Source of the DNA: Rhizobacter sp. Root1221
Lineage (GTDB): Bacteria > Pseudomonadota > Gammaproteobacteria > Burkholderiales > Burkholderiaceae_C
DNA length: 56,084 nucleotides
Assembly: GCF_001425785.1 (NCBI RefSeq)
Contig: NZ_LMDI01000031.1
Span: 846-56,929 of the forward strand
Direction of reading: 5' to 3'
Positions 42,089 to 48,901 of this stretch are shown here, in pieces; the first letter of the stretch is position 1, and the number at the start of each line of letters is the position of its first letter. Both the position numbers and the translations under genes were made by a program. Below the pieces are notes generated by a model, which was not told the DNA's origin, did no database searches, and was given only the letters and a program-made list of their open reading frames with translations.

Positions 42089-42330
42089 TCACTTCGTCAG
42101 GTAGTCCGGCGCCTTGCCGTCCTGCGGCTTGACGGCCATGAACCGCGCGGCCAGGCGCGACTGCAGCGTGACCGGCAGCGGCGCGAACCCGGTGCCCCGC
42201 GTCAGGTCGTCGCCCACCTGGCGTACACCTGCGACGGGAAGGAGGCCCCGGCTCCTTCGACACCCGCCCGTGCCGGCAAAGCTGCCGCCAGCACACACAA
42301 CAACACCCCAGCCCGCCAGGTCGCCCACAT
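42089..42330 (-). pseudogene. Collapsed phosphate-binding protein (PstS-like) remnant
   Basis: From the ATG at 42330 the reading gives a signal peptide (MWATWRAGVLLCVLAAALPA-RA) and then VEGAGASFPSQVYARWATT, the start of a PstS-like phosphate-binding protein, and stops. In another frame the text continues GTGFAPLPVTLQSRLAARFM followed by AVKPQDG to a stop at 42089, which matches the C-terminal end of the same family. About 250-300 middle residues are missing, so this is an internal deletion with a frameshift. No intact pst genes are nearby. Confidence 0.8.
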
Positions 42331-42359
42331 CGCTCAGCCCACTTCCGTTGCAAAAAGCG

Positions 42360-42378
42360 GGGAATTCTAGGGCTTGCC
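42360..42378 (-). promoter_or_regulatory. Promoter-like motif before the pstS remnant, shared with fliQ
   Basis: On the minus strand this reads GGCAAGCCCTAGAATTCCC, differing at one position from the element at 37150-37168. TAGAAT would be the -10 box, about 35 bases before the remnant's ATG. The rest of the 125-base gap to the divergent kinase gene at 42456 shows nothing else I recognise. Confidence 0.35.
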
Positions 42379-42455
42379 CCCGCCCAAATGCCTCAAGCAA
42401 CAGCCGATCATGTCGATAACGCTAAACCCCACGGCCCGCGCAGAAGTACGCCCCG

Positions 42456-44528
42456 ATGTCAGTCACCGCCCCCGCCACCGATCAGGCCCACCGGGACAGG
42501 CTCCTCGAGAGGCTCCAGCTCAACCGCGACACCCCCGATGCCGCGTTCGACGCCCTCACCCGCCTGGCGGCTGCCTCGCTGGCGGCCCCCATCGTGCTGC
42601 TGGCCCTGGGGGACGCGGAACGGCCCTGGATCGCCTCGCACGTGGGTTGGGACGGCAGCGCCTGGCCAGTGCCGCGCGTGTGGCCTGCCACCACCGGTGC
42701 GTGCACGTTCCATGGCGACGGCCTGGCGTTCGGCGCCGGGCAACCAGTCACCTTCGGCGGTGCCACCGTGGGCATGCTGTGGGTCATGGACCGCGTGGCC
42801 CGGCCGCTCGGACCGGCCGAACGCGCCCTGCTGGCCGACCTGTCGGCCATGGCCACGGGTGTACTCGAACAACACCATGACCGCCTGGTACGCCAGGAAC
42901 AGGCCGACCACAACGCCCGGCTCGCCCAGGCCCTGCAGCATTCGGAAACGGCGCTGGCCGACGTGCACCGTCACGACAGCACCGAAACCCGCACGGCCCA
43001 GCGCCGGCTGAAGGCCGTCGAGAACCGGTTCCGCCTGCTGTGGCAGACCACCCTCGACGTGGTCATCATGCTCGACGAACGCAGCCGCATCCAATTCGTC
43101 AATCCGGCCGTCGAACAGGTGTTCGGTCACACGCCCGAATCGCTGCTCGGCGAACACCTCGCCGTGATCCAGCCAGAGTACCTGCGCGAGCCGCACCGGC
43201 GCGGCTTCCAGCGGTACCTCGACACCGGCGAGCGGCGCATCGACTGGCGCGCCACCGAGGTCGTGGGCCTGCATGCCGACGGCAGCGAGTTCCCCATCGA
43301 GGTCAGTTTCAGCGACATGGATGTCGATGGCCAGCGCGTGTTTGCCGCGTGCATCCGCGACATCTCCGTGCGCAAAGCCGGCGAGGCCGCGCAGCGCGCG
43401 ATGGCGGAACAGCTCCGGCACGCGCAGAAGATGGAGTCGCTGGGTGTGCTCGCGGGCGGCATCGCGCACGACTTCAACAACGTGCTCGCGGGCATCCTCG
43501 GCAACGCCACGCTGGCACTCGAAGCGTCCACCGCATCGGCCACCGCGGCCCACCTGCGCCAGATCCAGGTGGGCGGAAGACGGGGCCGGGAGCTGGTGCA
43601 GCAAATCCTCAGCTTCGCGCGGCGTCAACCGGCGGTGCTGGCCGTCACCGGCCTCAACGACCTGGTGACGGAAAGCCTGGAATTGCTGCGCGCCACGCTG
43701 CCCCATGGCGTGAGACTGGCATCGGACCTGTCTGCCACCCCCTGCCACGTCCACGCGGACGCAGCCCAGATCGGGCAGGTCGTGCTGAACCTGTGCACCA
43801 ACGCCCTGCATGCCTTGCACGGCGCCCCCGGCACCATCACGGTGGGCACGGCGCCGGTGGCGCTCGCGGGTGCTGCCGCCGAACACCGCAGGGTGGTGCC
43901 CGGCCGGTACGCCCGGCTGTGGGTGCATGACGACGGCCACGGCATGGACGACGCCACCGTTGCGCGCATCTTCGAACCGTTTTTCACCACGAAGCCAGCG
44001 GGCCAGGGCACCGGCCTCGGACTGGCCGTGGTGCACGGCATCGTGGGCGCCCATGGCGGCAGTATCGAGGTGACGAGCCAGGTGGGCCTGGGCACCTGCG
44101 TCGAAATCCACCTGCCCCTGTGCGAGCCCGGCCCGGCGGCATCCGCCCTGGCGCCTCAGCCGCAGGTGCCACAGGGGACCGGCCAGCACGTGCTCTACGT
44201 GGACGACGACGACGTGATGCGCCTGCTGGGCCGGCTCGGGTACCGGGCCACGGTGTGCGACGGGGCCGCGGCCGCGCTGGCCCTGGTGCGCGGGGACCCG
44301 TCGGCCTTCGACATGGTCGTCACCGACTTCGACATGCCCGGGCAATCGGGCCTGCAACTGGCCGGGCACCTGCTCGCCATCCGCCCCGGCCTGCCCATCG
44401 TCATCAGCTCAGGCAACGTCACGGAGCAGATGACCCGCGACGCGTTGCAAGCGGGCGTGCGTGCGCTGATGCACAAGCAGCACACGGTGGAGGAACTGGG
44501 CCAGGTGCTCGCGCGCTTGCGCGCCTGA
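42456..44528 (+). CDS. Hybrid sensor histidine kinase (GAF-like, PAS, kinase, receiver)
   Basis: The 690-residue cytoplasmic protein has a GAF-like domain (about 25-140) and a short coiled coil. A PAS domain (about 190-310) contains VVIMLDERSRIQFVNPAVEQ and ADGSEFPIEVSFS. The phosphoacceptor helix has H338 in GGIAHDFNNVLAGILGN. The ATPase domain carries NLCTNALHAL, DDGHGMDD and FFTTKPAGQGTGLGLAVVHG. A C-terminal receiver has its phospho-aspartate at D624 (VVTDFDMPGQSG). There are no membrane segments. The HDFNN type commonly pairs with a C-terminal receiver. The receiver's first helix is about five residues shorter than usual (VDDDDVMRLLGRLGY). Its neighbour, converging from the other strand 13 bases away, is a single-domain response regulator. 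Confidence 0.9.
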   Translation: MSVTAPATDQAHRDRLLERLQLNRDTPDAAFDALTRLAAASLAAPIVLLALGDAERPWIASHVGWDGSAWPVPRVWPATTGACTFHGDGLAFGAGQPVTFGGATVGMLWVMDRVARPLGPAERALLADLSAMATGVLEQHHDRLVRQEQADHNARLAQALQHSETALADVHRHDSTETRTAQRRLKAVENRFRLLWQTTLDVVIMLDERSRIQFVNPAVEQVFGHTPESLLGEHLAVIQPEYLREPHRRGFQRYLDTGERRIDWRATEVVGLHADGSEFPIEVSFSDMDVDGQRVFAACIRDISVRKAGEAAQRAMAEQLRHAQKMESLGVLAGGIAHDFNNVLAGILGNATLALEASTASATAAHLRQIQVGGRRGRELVQQILSFARRQPAVLAVTGLNDLVTESLELLRATLPHGVRLASDLSATPCHVHADAAQIGQVVLNLCTNALHALHGAPGTITVGTAPVALAGAAAEHRRVVPGRYARLWVHDDGHGMDDATVARIFEPFFTTKPAGQGTGLGLAVVHGIVGAHGGSIEVTSQVGLGTCVEIHLPLCEPGPAASALAPQPQVPQGTGQHVLYVDDDDVMRLLGRLGYRATVCDGAAAALALVRGDPSAFDMVVTDFDMPGQSGLQLAGHLLAIRPGLPIVISSGNVTEQMTRDALQAGVRALMHKQHTVEELGQVLARLRA

Positions 44529-44541
44529 ACCATCCTGCCGG

Positions 44542-44928
44542 TCAGGACGTTTGGTGCACGGCCACCGGTCCGGCATCCCACGCCGTGAGCCGGGCCATCA
44601 GCAGGTCCACCTCCGAGGCCTTGTCGTAGAAACCGGCGGCGCCCAGTTCCAGGCACCGGGTCCGGTACGAATCCATGGCGAGGTTGGTGAGCACCATCAC
44701 CTGGCAACGGTGCCCTTCGGACCGGCACCGGGCGAGCAGGTTGAGGCCACTGCCTTGCGCCAGCGACAGGTCCAGCAGCACCACATCGGGCAGCATCCGG
44801 CGGATCAGCTCGATGCCGGTGTCTTCCGTGGCGGCGATGCCGTTGATCGACGCGTTCGGGATGCGCTCCAGGTAGTGCAGGAACACCCGCTGCATCGCGA
44901 CCGAGTCCTCGACCAGAACGATGTTCAT
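44542..44928 (-). CDS. Single-domain response regulator
   Basis: The 128-residue protein is one receiver domain: acidic pair E7-D8, phospho-aspartate D53 (VVLLDLSLAQGSGLNLL), the Thr of VMVLTN at 81, and K103 in FYDKAS. There is no output domain, so it would act by protein contact or phosphotransfer. The start MNIVLVEDSV is the natural family start; in-frame residues before it are low-complexity. It may receive phosphate from either of the two hybrid kinases in this region. Confidence 0.9.
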   Translation of the reverse strand: MNIVLVEDSVAMQRVFLHYLERIPNASINGIAATEDTGIELIRRMLPDVVLLDLSLAQGSGLNLLARCRSEGHRCQVMVLTNLAMDSYRTRCLELGAAGFYDKASEVDLLMARLTAWDAGPVAVHQTS

Positions 44929-45106
44929 GCCCGCACCGCCCGGAGCGCGGCCCGGCGCGGCACGAAGTGGGCGCATTGGCTGAACGGCATCGGGGCATTC
45001 TGATCCTGTGTCGAGCGCGGCGCCATCCCTACCCCCACAGGCCGCGCGGCGACCACGACTTTCGTGCACGAACTCTCAAGCAGCGGGGCCACGAGGGGCC
45101 GGCACC

Positions 45107-45135
45107 TTGAGCCGGCATCCGGCGGCCGCAAGAAT
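45107..45135 (+). promoter_or_regulatory. Possible sigma-70 promoter
   Basis: TTGAGC (45107-45112) and AAGAAT (45130-45135) are separated by 17 bases and stand before the small gene at 45158. Each box matches the consensus at four of six positions. The rest of the 44929-45157 gap shows no gene that I can support. Confidence 0.3.
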
Positions 45136-45157
45136 GCACGTTTTCCTTTCCTGCGTC

Positions 45158-45400
45158 ATGAGCACCGGCAAGCTTCTTCCACACCAGGTCGAACGGCTCT
45201 TTGTGGGCGACTTCATGATCACCGCGACGGCGCACCCGCTCGCCGGCGGGCACTACCAGGCCCGGACCGTCGTCACCTCGCTCGGCGGCAAGCGCACCCG
45301 TGCCCAGCGTTTCATCGACCTGGACTACTTTCCCACCGTCGAGGAAGCCGTGGCCTGCGCCCGCATGGCGGGCCTCGCGTACGTCGAAACGCAAGGGTGA
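45158..45400 (+). CDS. Hypothetical 80-residue protein
   Basis: Not recognised. The product (MSTGKLLPHQVERLFVGDFM...) has a plausible compact fold with beta strands in its first half (FMITATAHPLAGGHYQARTV). A helix at its end contains VEEAVACARMAGLAYVETQ. There is no signal peptide or membrane segment. The start is uncertain: an ATG at 45134 would add eight residues but falls at the candidate promoter's -10 box, so 45158 is preferred. Codon use matches the surrounding genes. Confidence 0.55.
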   Translation: MSTGKLLPHQVERLFVGDFMITATAHPLAGGHYQARTVVTSLGGKRTRAQRFIDLDYFPTVEEAVACARMAGLAYVETQG

Positions 45401-45463
45401 CGCCGGGTCGGCCAGAAATCCGGGAAAATCGGATTCCGACCGATCCCCCGACCCCGAAGCCCC

Positions 45464-45712
45464 ATGAGCGACACCTCCTCCCTGCCCCCCATGCCCGATC
45501 GCCTCTCCGTCGATCCGCGCAGCCCCCACCACGTCCCCGCCGTCTTCGAACGCGAGATCGGCATCCGGCTCAACGGCAAGGAGCGCTTCGACGTCGAGGA
45601 GTACTGCATCAGCGAAGGCTGGGTCCGGGTACCCGCCGGCCGCACGCTCGACCGCAAGGGGCAGCCGATGATGATCAAGCTGAAAGGCACGGTCGAGGCG
45701 TTCTACCGCTGA
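45464..45712 (+). CDS. DUF3297 family protein
   Basis: The 82-residue product matches the DUF3297 pattern: PPMPDRLSVDPRSPHHVPAV, then FEREIGIRLNGKERFDVEEY, CISEGWVRV and MMIKLKGTVEAFYR. The family is small, highly conserved in proteobacteria and of unknown function. The length is typical. A short inverted repeat, AATCCG-ggaaaat-CGGATT, lies upstream (about 45418-45436). Confidence 0.9.
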   Translation: MSDTSSLPPMPDRLSVDPRSPHHVPAVFEREIGIRLNGKERFDVEEYCISEGWVRVPAGRTLDRKGQPMMIKLKGTVEAFYR

Positions 45713-45734
45713 CGCCCCGCGCGCTTACACTGGC

Positions 45735-45757
45735 CCCGAGGGCGACCGACCCTCGGG
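45735..45757. other. Perfect stem-loop between DUF3297 gene and kinase gene
   Basis: CCCGAGGG and CCCTCGGG form an 8-base perfect inverted repeat around a 7-base loop. No U-run follows. It lies 22 bases after the DUF3297 stop and 47 bases before the next start, so it could be a weak terminator, an operator or a leader hairpin. A -10-like TACACT (45726-45731) stands just upstream. Confidence 0.4.
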
Positions 45758-45804
45758 ACGCCCGCCGCGGGCCCGTCAACCGCGACGCACGAATGGAGCC
45801 GTGA

Positions 45805-47730
45805 ATGGCCATCGGACAGCCGACTTCCGTGCCCGACCATCGACCGATCAGCGAGATCGGCGACGAGCGGTTCCGGCTGCTCGTCGACAGTGTCCAGGAC
45901 TACGCCATCTTCATGCTCGACCCCGACGGCACCGTGCGCACCTGGAACGCCGGCGCCGAGCGGCTCAAGGGGTACACGGCCCGCGAGATCATCGGCCAGC
46001 ACTTCGAGGTCTTCTATCCGGACGAGGCCGTCGCCCGCGGCTGGCCCGCCGAGGAATTGAGGCGCGCCACGTCACTGGGCCGGTTCGAGGACGAAGGCTG
46101 GCGCATCCGCAAGGACGGCCAGCGTTTCTGGGCCAGCGTGATCATCACCGCCCTGCGCGACGGCGCCGGCCGGTTGCAGGGTTTTGCCAAGGTCACCCGC
46201 GACCTCAGCGAACGGCGCCGCCACGAGGAAGAACTCCGCCAGAGCGAGGCGCAACTGCGGCTCCTGGTGGATGCCGTCGATGACTGCGCGATCTTCATGC
46301 TGTCGCCCACAGGCGAGGTGCTCACGTGGAACGCGGGCGCTGAACGCATCAAGGGCTACGCGGCGGCCGACGTGATCGGGCACCACTTCACGATGTTCTT
46401 CACCGCGGAGGACATTGCCGCCGGGCTGCCCGAACGGGAGCTGTTGCTGGCCCGGCGCACGGGCCGCGCGCAAGCGGAAGGGCGGCGCGTGCGCAAGGAC
46501 GGCCAGGTGTTCTGGGCCAACGTCACCATCACCCGGGTGCTCGATGCCGACGGCACGCTGCGCGGTTTCGCCAAGGTGACGCGGGACCTCTCCGAGCAAC
46601 ACCGGTGGGCTGAACTCGAGAAATCGAGCCGGCGCATGGAAGAGTTCCTCGCGACGCTGGCGCACGAGCTGCGCAACCCGCTCGCGCCGCTGCGCAATGC
46701 GGTCGAGATCATGGCGCTGCGCGACGACCTGCCCCCCGACATGGCGGACATGCGCCACCTCATCGGCCGCCAGACCCAGCACCTGACCCGCCTGGTGGAC
46801 GACCTGCTCGACGTCGCGCGCATCACCACCGGCAGGATCTCGCTCGTCAAGGCCTGGGTGGACGTGTGCGAGGTGATACGCAGCAGTGTCGAGTCGGTCC
46901 GGCCGCAAATGAACGGGAAACACCAGACGCTCGAACTGACCCTGCCCGAGCAACCGGTAGGCATCCTGGGCGACACCGTCCGGCTGGCGCAGGCGATCCA
47001 GAACCTGCTGACCAACGCGACGCGCTACACGCCGGACGGCGGCAGGATCCGCGTTGCGGGCCTGCGGCAGGGGACGGCCTTCCAGGTCACCGTCACCGAC
47101 AACGGCATAGGCCTGTTGCCCGATGCCAGCGAACGCATCTTCCGGCTTTTCTCGCGGGAGCCGGTGGCCAGGCACCCGGAGGACAGCGGGCTCGGCATCG
47201 GCCTGAGCCTCGCGCGCCGGATCGTCGAACTGCACGGGGGCAACCTCACGGCCAGCAGCGGCGGGCCTGGGCAGGGCACCACGTTTTCGATGCTGTTGCC
47301 AGCGCCGGCCGGGTCGGCCCCGATCGCCCTGGCCCCCGAGACGCGCAGCGAAACGTCGGGCCGGCGCGTGCTCGTGATCGACGACAACCGCGACTCCACC
47401 GATTCGATGGTGGAAGTGCTGTCCCTCCTCGGCCACGACGCCCGCGGCGCCTACAGCGGCGCCGATGGCCTGACCCTGGCCGGCACCTTCCGCCCCGACG
47501 TCGTGCTGCTCGACCTCAACATGCCGGACATGAACGGCTTCGACGTGGCCAAGCAGCTGCGCACCCGCTTCGATGCCGGCCTGCTCGTGGTGGCGATGAC
47601 CGGGTACGGCCGCCAGGCCGACCGCCAGGCCACCCTCGTGACCGGGTTCGACGAGCACCTGACCAAGCCGGTGGCGTTCGAACAGCTGGAGGCCCTGCTG
47701 GCCAGCGTGCCCCGGCGGGACACGGCGTAA
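45805..47730 (+). CDS. Hybrid sensor histidine kinase (PAS-PAS-kinase-receiver)
   Basis: The 641-residue soluble protein has two closely similar PAS domains (about 18-135 and 145-265). Each contains DYAIFML/DCAIFML, TWNAGAERxKGY and a WRIRKDGQRFWASV-like segment. The kinase helix has H287 in ATLAHELRNPLAPLRNAVEI, and the ATPase domain carries NLLTNATRYTPDGG, TDNGIGLL and GLGIGLSLARRIVELHGG. The receiver has D570 (VVLLDLNMPDMNGFDVAKQL), with acidic residues in VLVIDDNRDS and K in HLTKPVAF. The tandem PAS pair probably arose by duplication. No output domain or obvious partner gene is adjacent. The ligand is unknown. Confidence 0.92.
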   Translation: MAIGQPTSVPDHRPISEIGDERFRLLVDSVQDYAIFMLDPDGTVRTWNAGAERLKGYTAREIIGQHFEVFYPDEAVARGWPAEELRRATSLGRFEDEGWRIRKDGQRFWASVIITALRDGAGRLQGFAKVTRDLSERRRHEEELRQSEAQLRLLVDAVDDCAIFMLSPTGEVLTWNAGAERIKGYAAADVIGHHFTMFFTAEDIAAGLPERELLLARRTGRAQAEGRRVRKDGQVFWANVTITRVLDADGTLRGFAKVTRDLSEQHRWAELEKSSRRMEEFLATLAHELRNPLAPLRNAVEIMALRDDLPPDMADMRHLIGRQTQHLTRLVDDLLDVARITTGRISLVKAWVDVCEVIRSSVESVRPQMNGKHQTLELTLPEQPVGILGDTVRLAQAIQNLLTNATRYTPDGGRIRVAGLRQGTAFQVTVTDNGIGLLPDASERIFRLFSREPVARHPEDSGLGIGLSLARRIVELHGGNLTASSGGPGQGTTFSMLLPAPAGSAPIALAPETRSETSGRRVLVIDDNRDSTDSMVEVLSLLGHDARGAYSGADGLTLAGTFRPDVVLLDLNMPDMNGFDVAKQLRTRFDAGLLVVAMTGYGRQADRQATLVTGFDEHLTKPVAFEQLEALLASVPRRDTA

Positions 47731-47794
47731 CGGACGCGGACAGGCCCGCGGCGAGCGACAGCGCGACGCTGGCGTGACTTCAAGGCGGCGCCTG

Positions 47795-48010
47795 TTACGA
47801 CGAGCCCGTGGTGCTTTCCGCGTGCTCTTCTTCGTCGCAAAGGGCGTCGAGGGCCTCGCCCACCTCGTCGAGGTCGGCCTCGCCGTCGACATAACGCTGC
47901 TGCAGTGCCTGGAATTCTTCCGGTGCCTCGATGCCCCGGTCCTGCAGCAATTGCGTCAACCGCGCCATGTCATTGGCGCGAACCTCGTCGTCGTCGTTGT
48001 CGTCGTCCAT
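47795..48010 (-). CDS. Small acidic hypothetical protein
   Basis: The 71-residue product is very acidic (MDDDNDDDEVRANDMARLTQ...), with a helical middle (LLQDRGIEAPEEFQALQQRY) and another acidic helix (DLDEVGEALDALCDEEE). It is not recognised. The start is at the ATG 48010 because sequence upstream in frame is unlike protein. It is divergent from the gene at 48231, across a 220-base gap that shows no further gene or clear motif. Confidence 0.55.
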   Translation of the reverse strand: MDDDNDDDEVRANDMARLTQLLQDRGIEAPEEFQALQQRYVDGEADLDEVGEALDALCDEEEHAESTTGSS

Positions 48011-48230
48011 GGTGCATCCTTTCGCTAGGCGGCCCCGGGGCCTGCCTCCGGTTGCCAGGATCAAGCTATACCTCATCAGCGGCCCGCATGCCCGCAGTGC
48101 AGGTATTCCTGCACGTCCACCGCACCGCATCCTGGCGACCCCCGTTCCACTCCGGCAAGAACCAGTCTCGGCCGTTCAGCCTGCCGAGGCATTTCCGAGG
48201 GACACTCGGGGTTCACTGCAGGAATCCACC

Positions 48231-48446
48231 ATGGAAAAGAACATCTTCGCCCAACTCGCGGCCGGCCCATTTCCCAAGACCGTCACGCACGGCGCCACCA
48301 TCCAGTACGTCAAGAAATTCCTGGCGCGAGGCTGGCTGGACGCCGTCGTCGATTCGTCGGCCAAGGGCCGGTACAACGCCGGGCAACACACTGTCGCGGT
48401 GATCCGTGGGGTCACCGACGCGGGTCGCGCGGCGCTGGAAAAATGA
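48231..48446 (+). CDS. Hypothetical 71-residue protein
   Basis: The product (MEKNIFAQLAAGPFPKTVTH...) is unrecognised, basic, and probably a small alpha/beta fold ending with a helix (GVTDAGRAALEK). AGGAA precedes the ATG at suitable spacing, and a good terminator follows 48 bases after the stop, so it looks like a complete monocistronic gene. Confidence 0.65.
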   Translation: MEKNIFAQLAAGPFPKTVTHGATIQYVKKFLARGWLDAVVDSSAKGRYNAGQHTVAVIRGVTDAGRAALEK

Positions 48447-48494
48447 ACGGGGGCCGCGCGGGGTGACCCCCTGGCGCGGCAGACTTCCCTGCGA

Positions 48495-48524
48495 GAACAG
48501 GCGCCGAGGCGCCTGTTCTTGTTT
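48495..48524 (+). terminator. Rho-independent terminator
   Basis: GAACAGGCGCC and GGCGCCTGTTC form a perfect 11-base inverted repeat around GA, followed by TTGTTT on the plus strand. It ends the 48231-48446 transcript. No U-run is present on the minus strand, so it is probably unidirectional. Confidence 0.8.
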
Positions 48525-48530
48525 CAGGTT

Positions 48531-48767
48531 CTACTTCAGGTCGAGGCGCTGCTGCGCCTCGGTGATGACCTCGCGGATGGCGGTCAGGTAGGCACGCCCG
48601 TTCGCGACGTTTTCGATGGTCCAGTTGGGGCCGCCGCCACCCTCGTCGAGGCGGATGGGAAAACCCACCTGGACGGCCTCGCCATCCTCCAGCACCGCAG
48701 GAATTTCATGGACCAGCCGCGAAACTTCATCGTGGATTTCGTGAGCGGTCTTCTCGATCTTCGCCAT
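48531..48767 (-). CDS. Hypothetical 78-residue protein
   Basis: The product (MAKIEKTAHEIHDEVSRLVH...) is unrecognised. It starts with a charged helix. A small beta segment follows (VQVGFPIRLDEGGGGPNWTI), and a final helix (AIREVITEAQQRLDLK) closes it. The clean start with GGGAGACG upstream and ordinary codon use support it. It lies downstream of the acyl-CoA dehydrogenase-like gene on the same strand but 134 bases away, and that gap holds no other gene I can support. Confidence 0.6.
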   Translation of the reverse strand: MAKIEKTAHEIHDEVSRLVHEIPAVLEDGEAVQVGFPIRLDEGGGGPNWTIENVANGRAYLTAIREVITEAQQRLDLK

Positions 48768-48901
48768 CAACGTCTCCCGGTGTTGAGAGGTGAATGATGA
48801 ACCTGTCGCACGTTGATGCCCTCCGGATGAACCCGGGCGCCACCCATGCAGACGGCCCCGAAGGAAGAAGCACAAAACCCCTTTCGCGTCAGCGTTTTTC
48901 T

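Noticed and set aside
44533-44547. TCCTG-ccggt-CAGGA hairpin between the convergent kinase and response-regulator genes
   Set aside because: Only a five-base stem overlapping the stop codon of the minus-strand gene, without a U-run on either strand.
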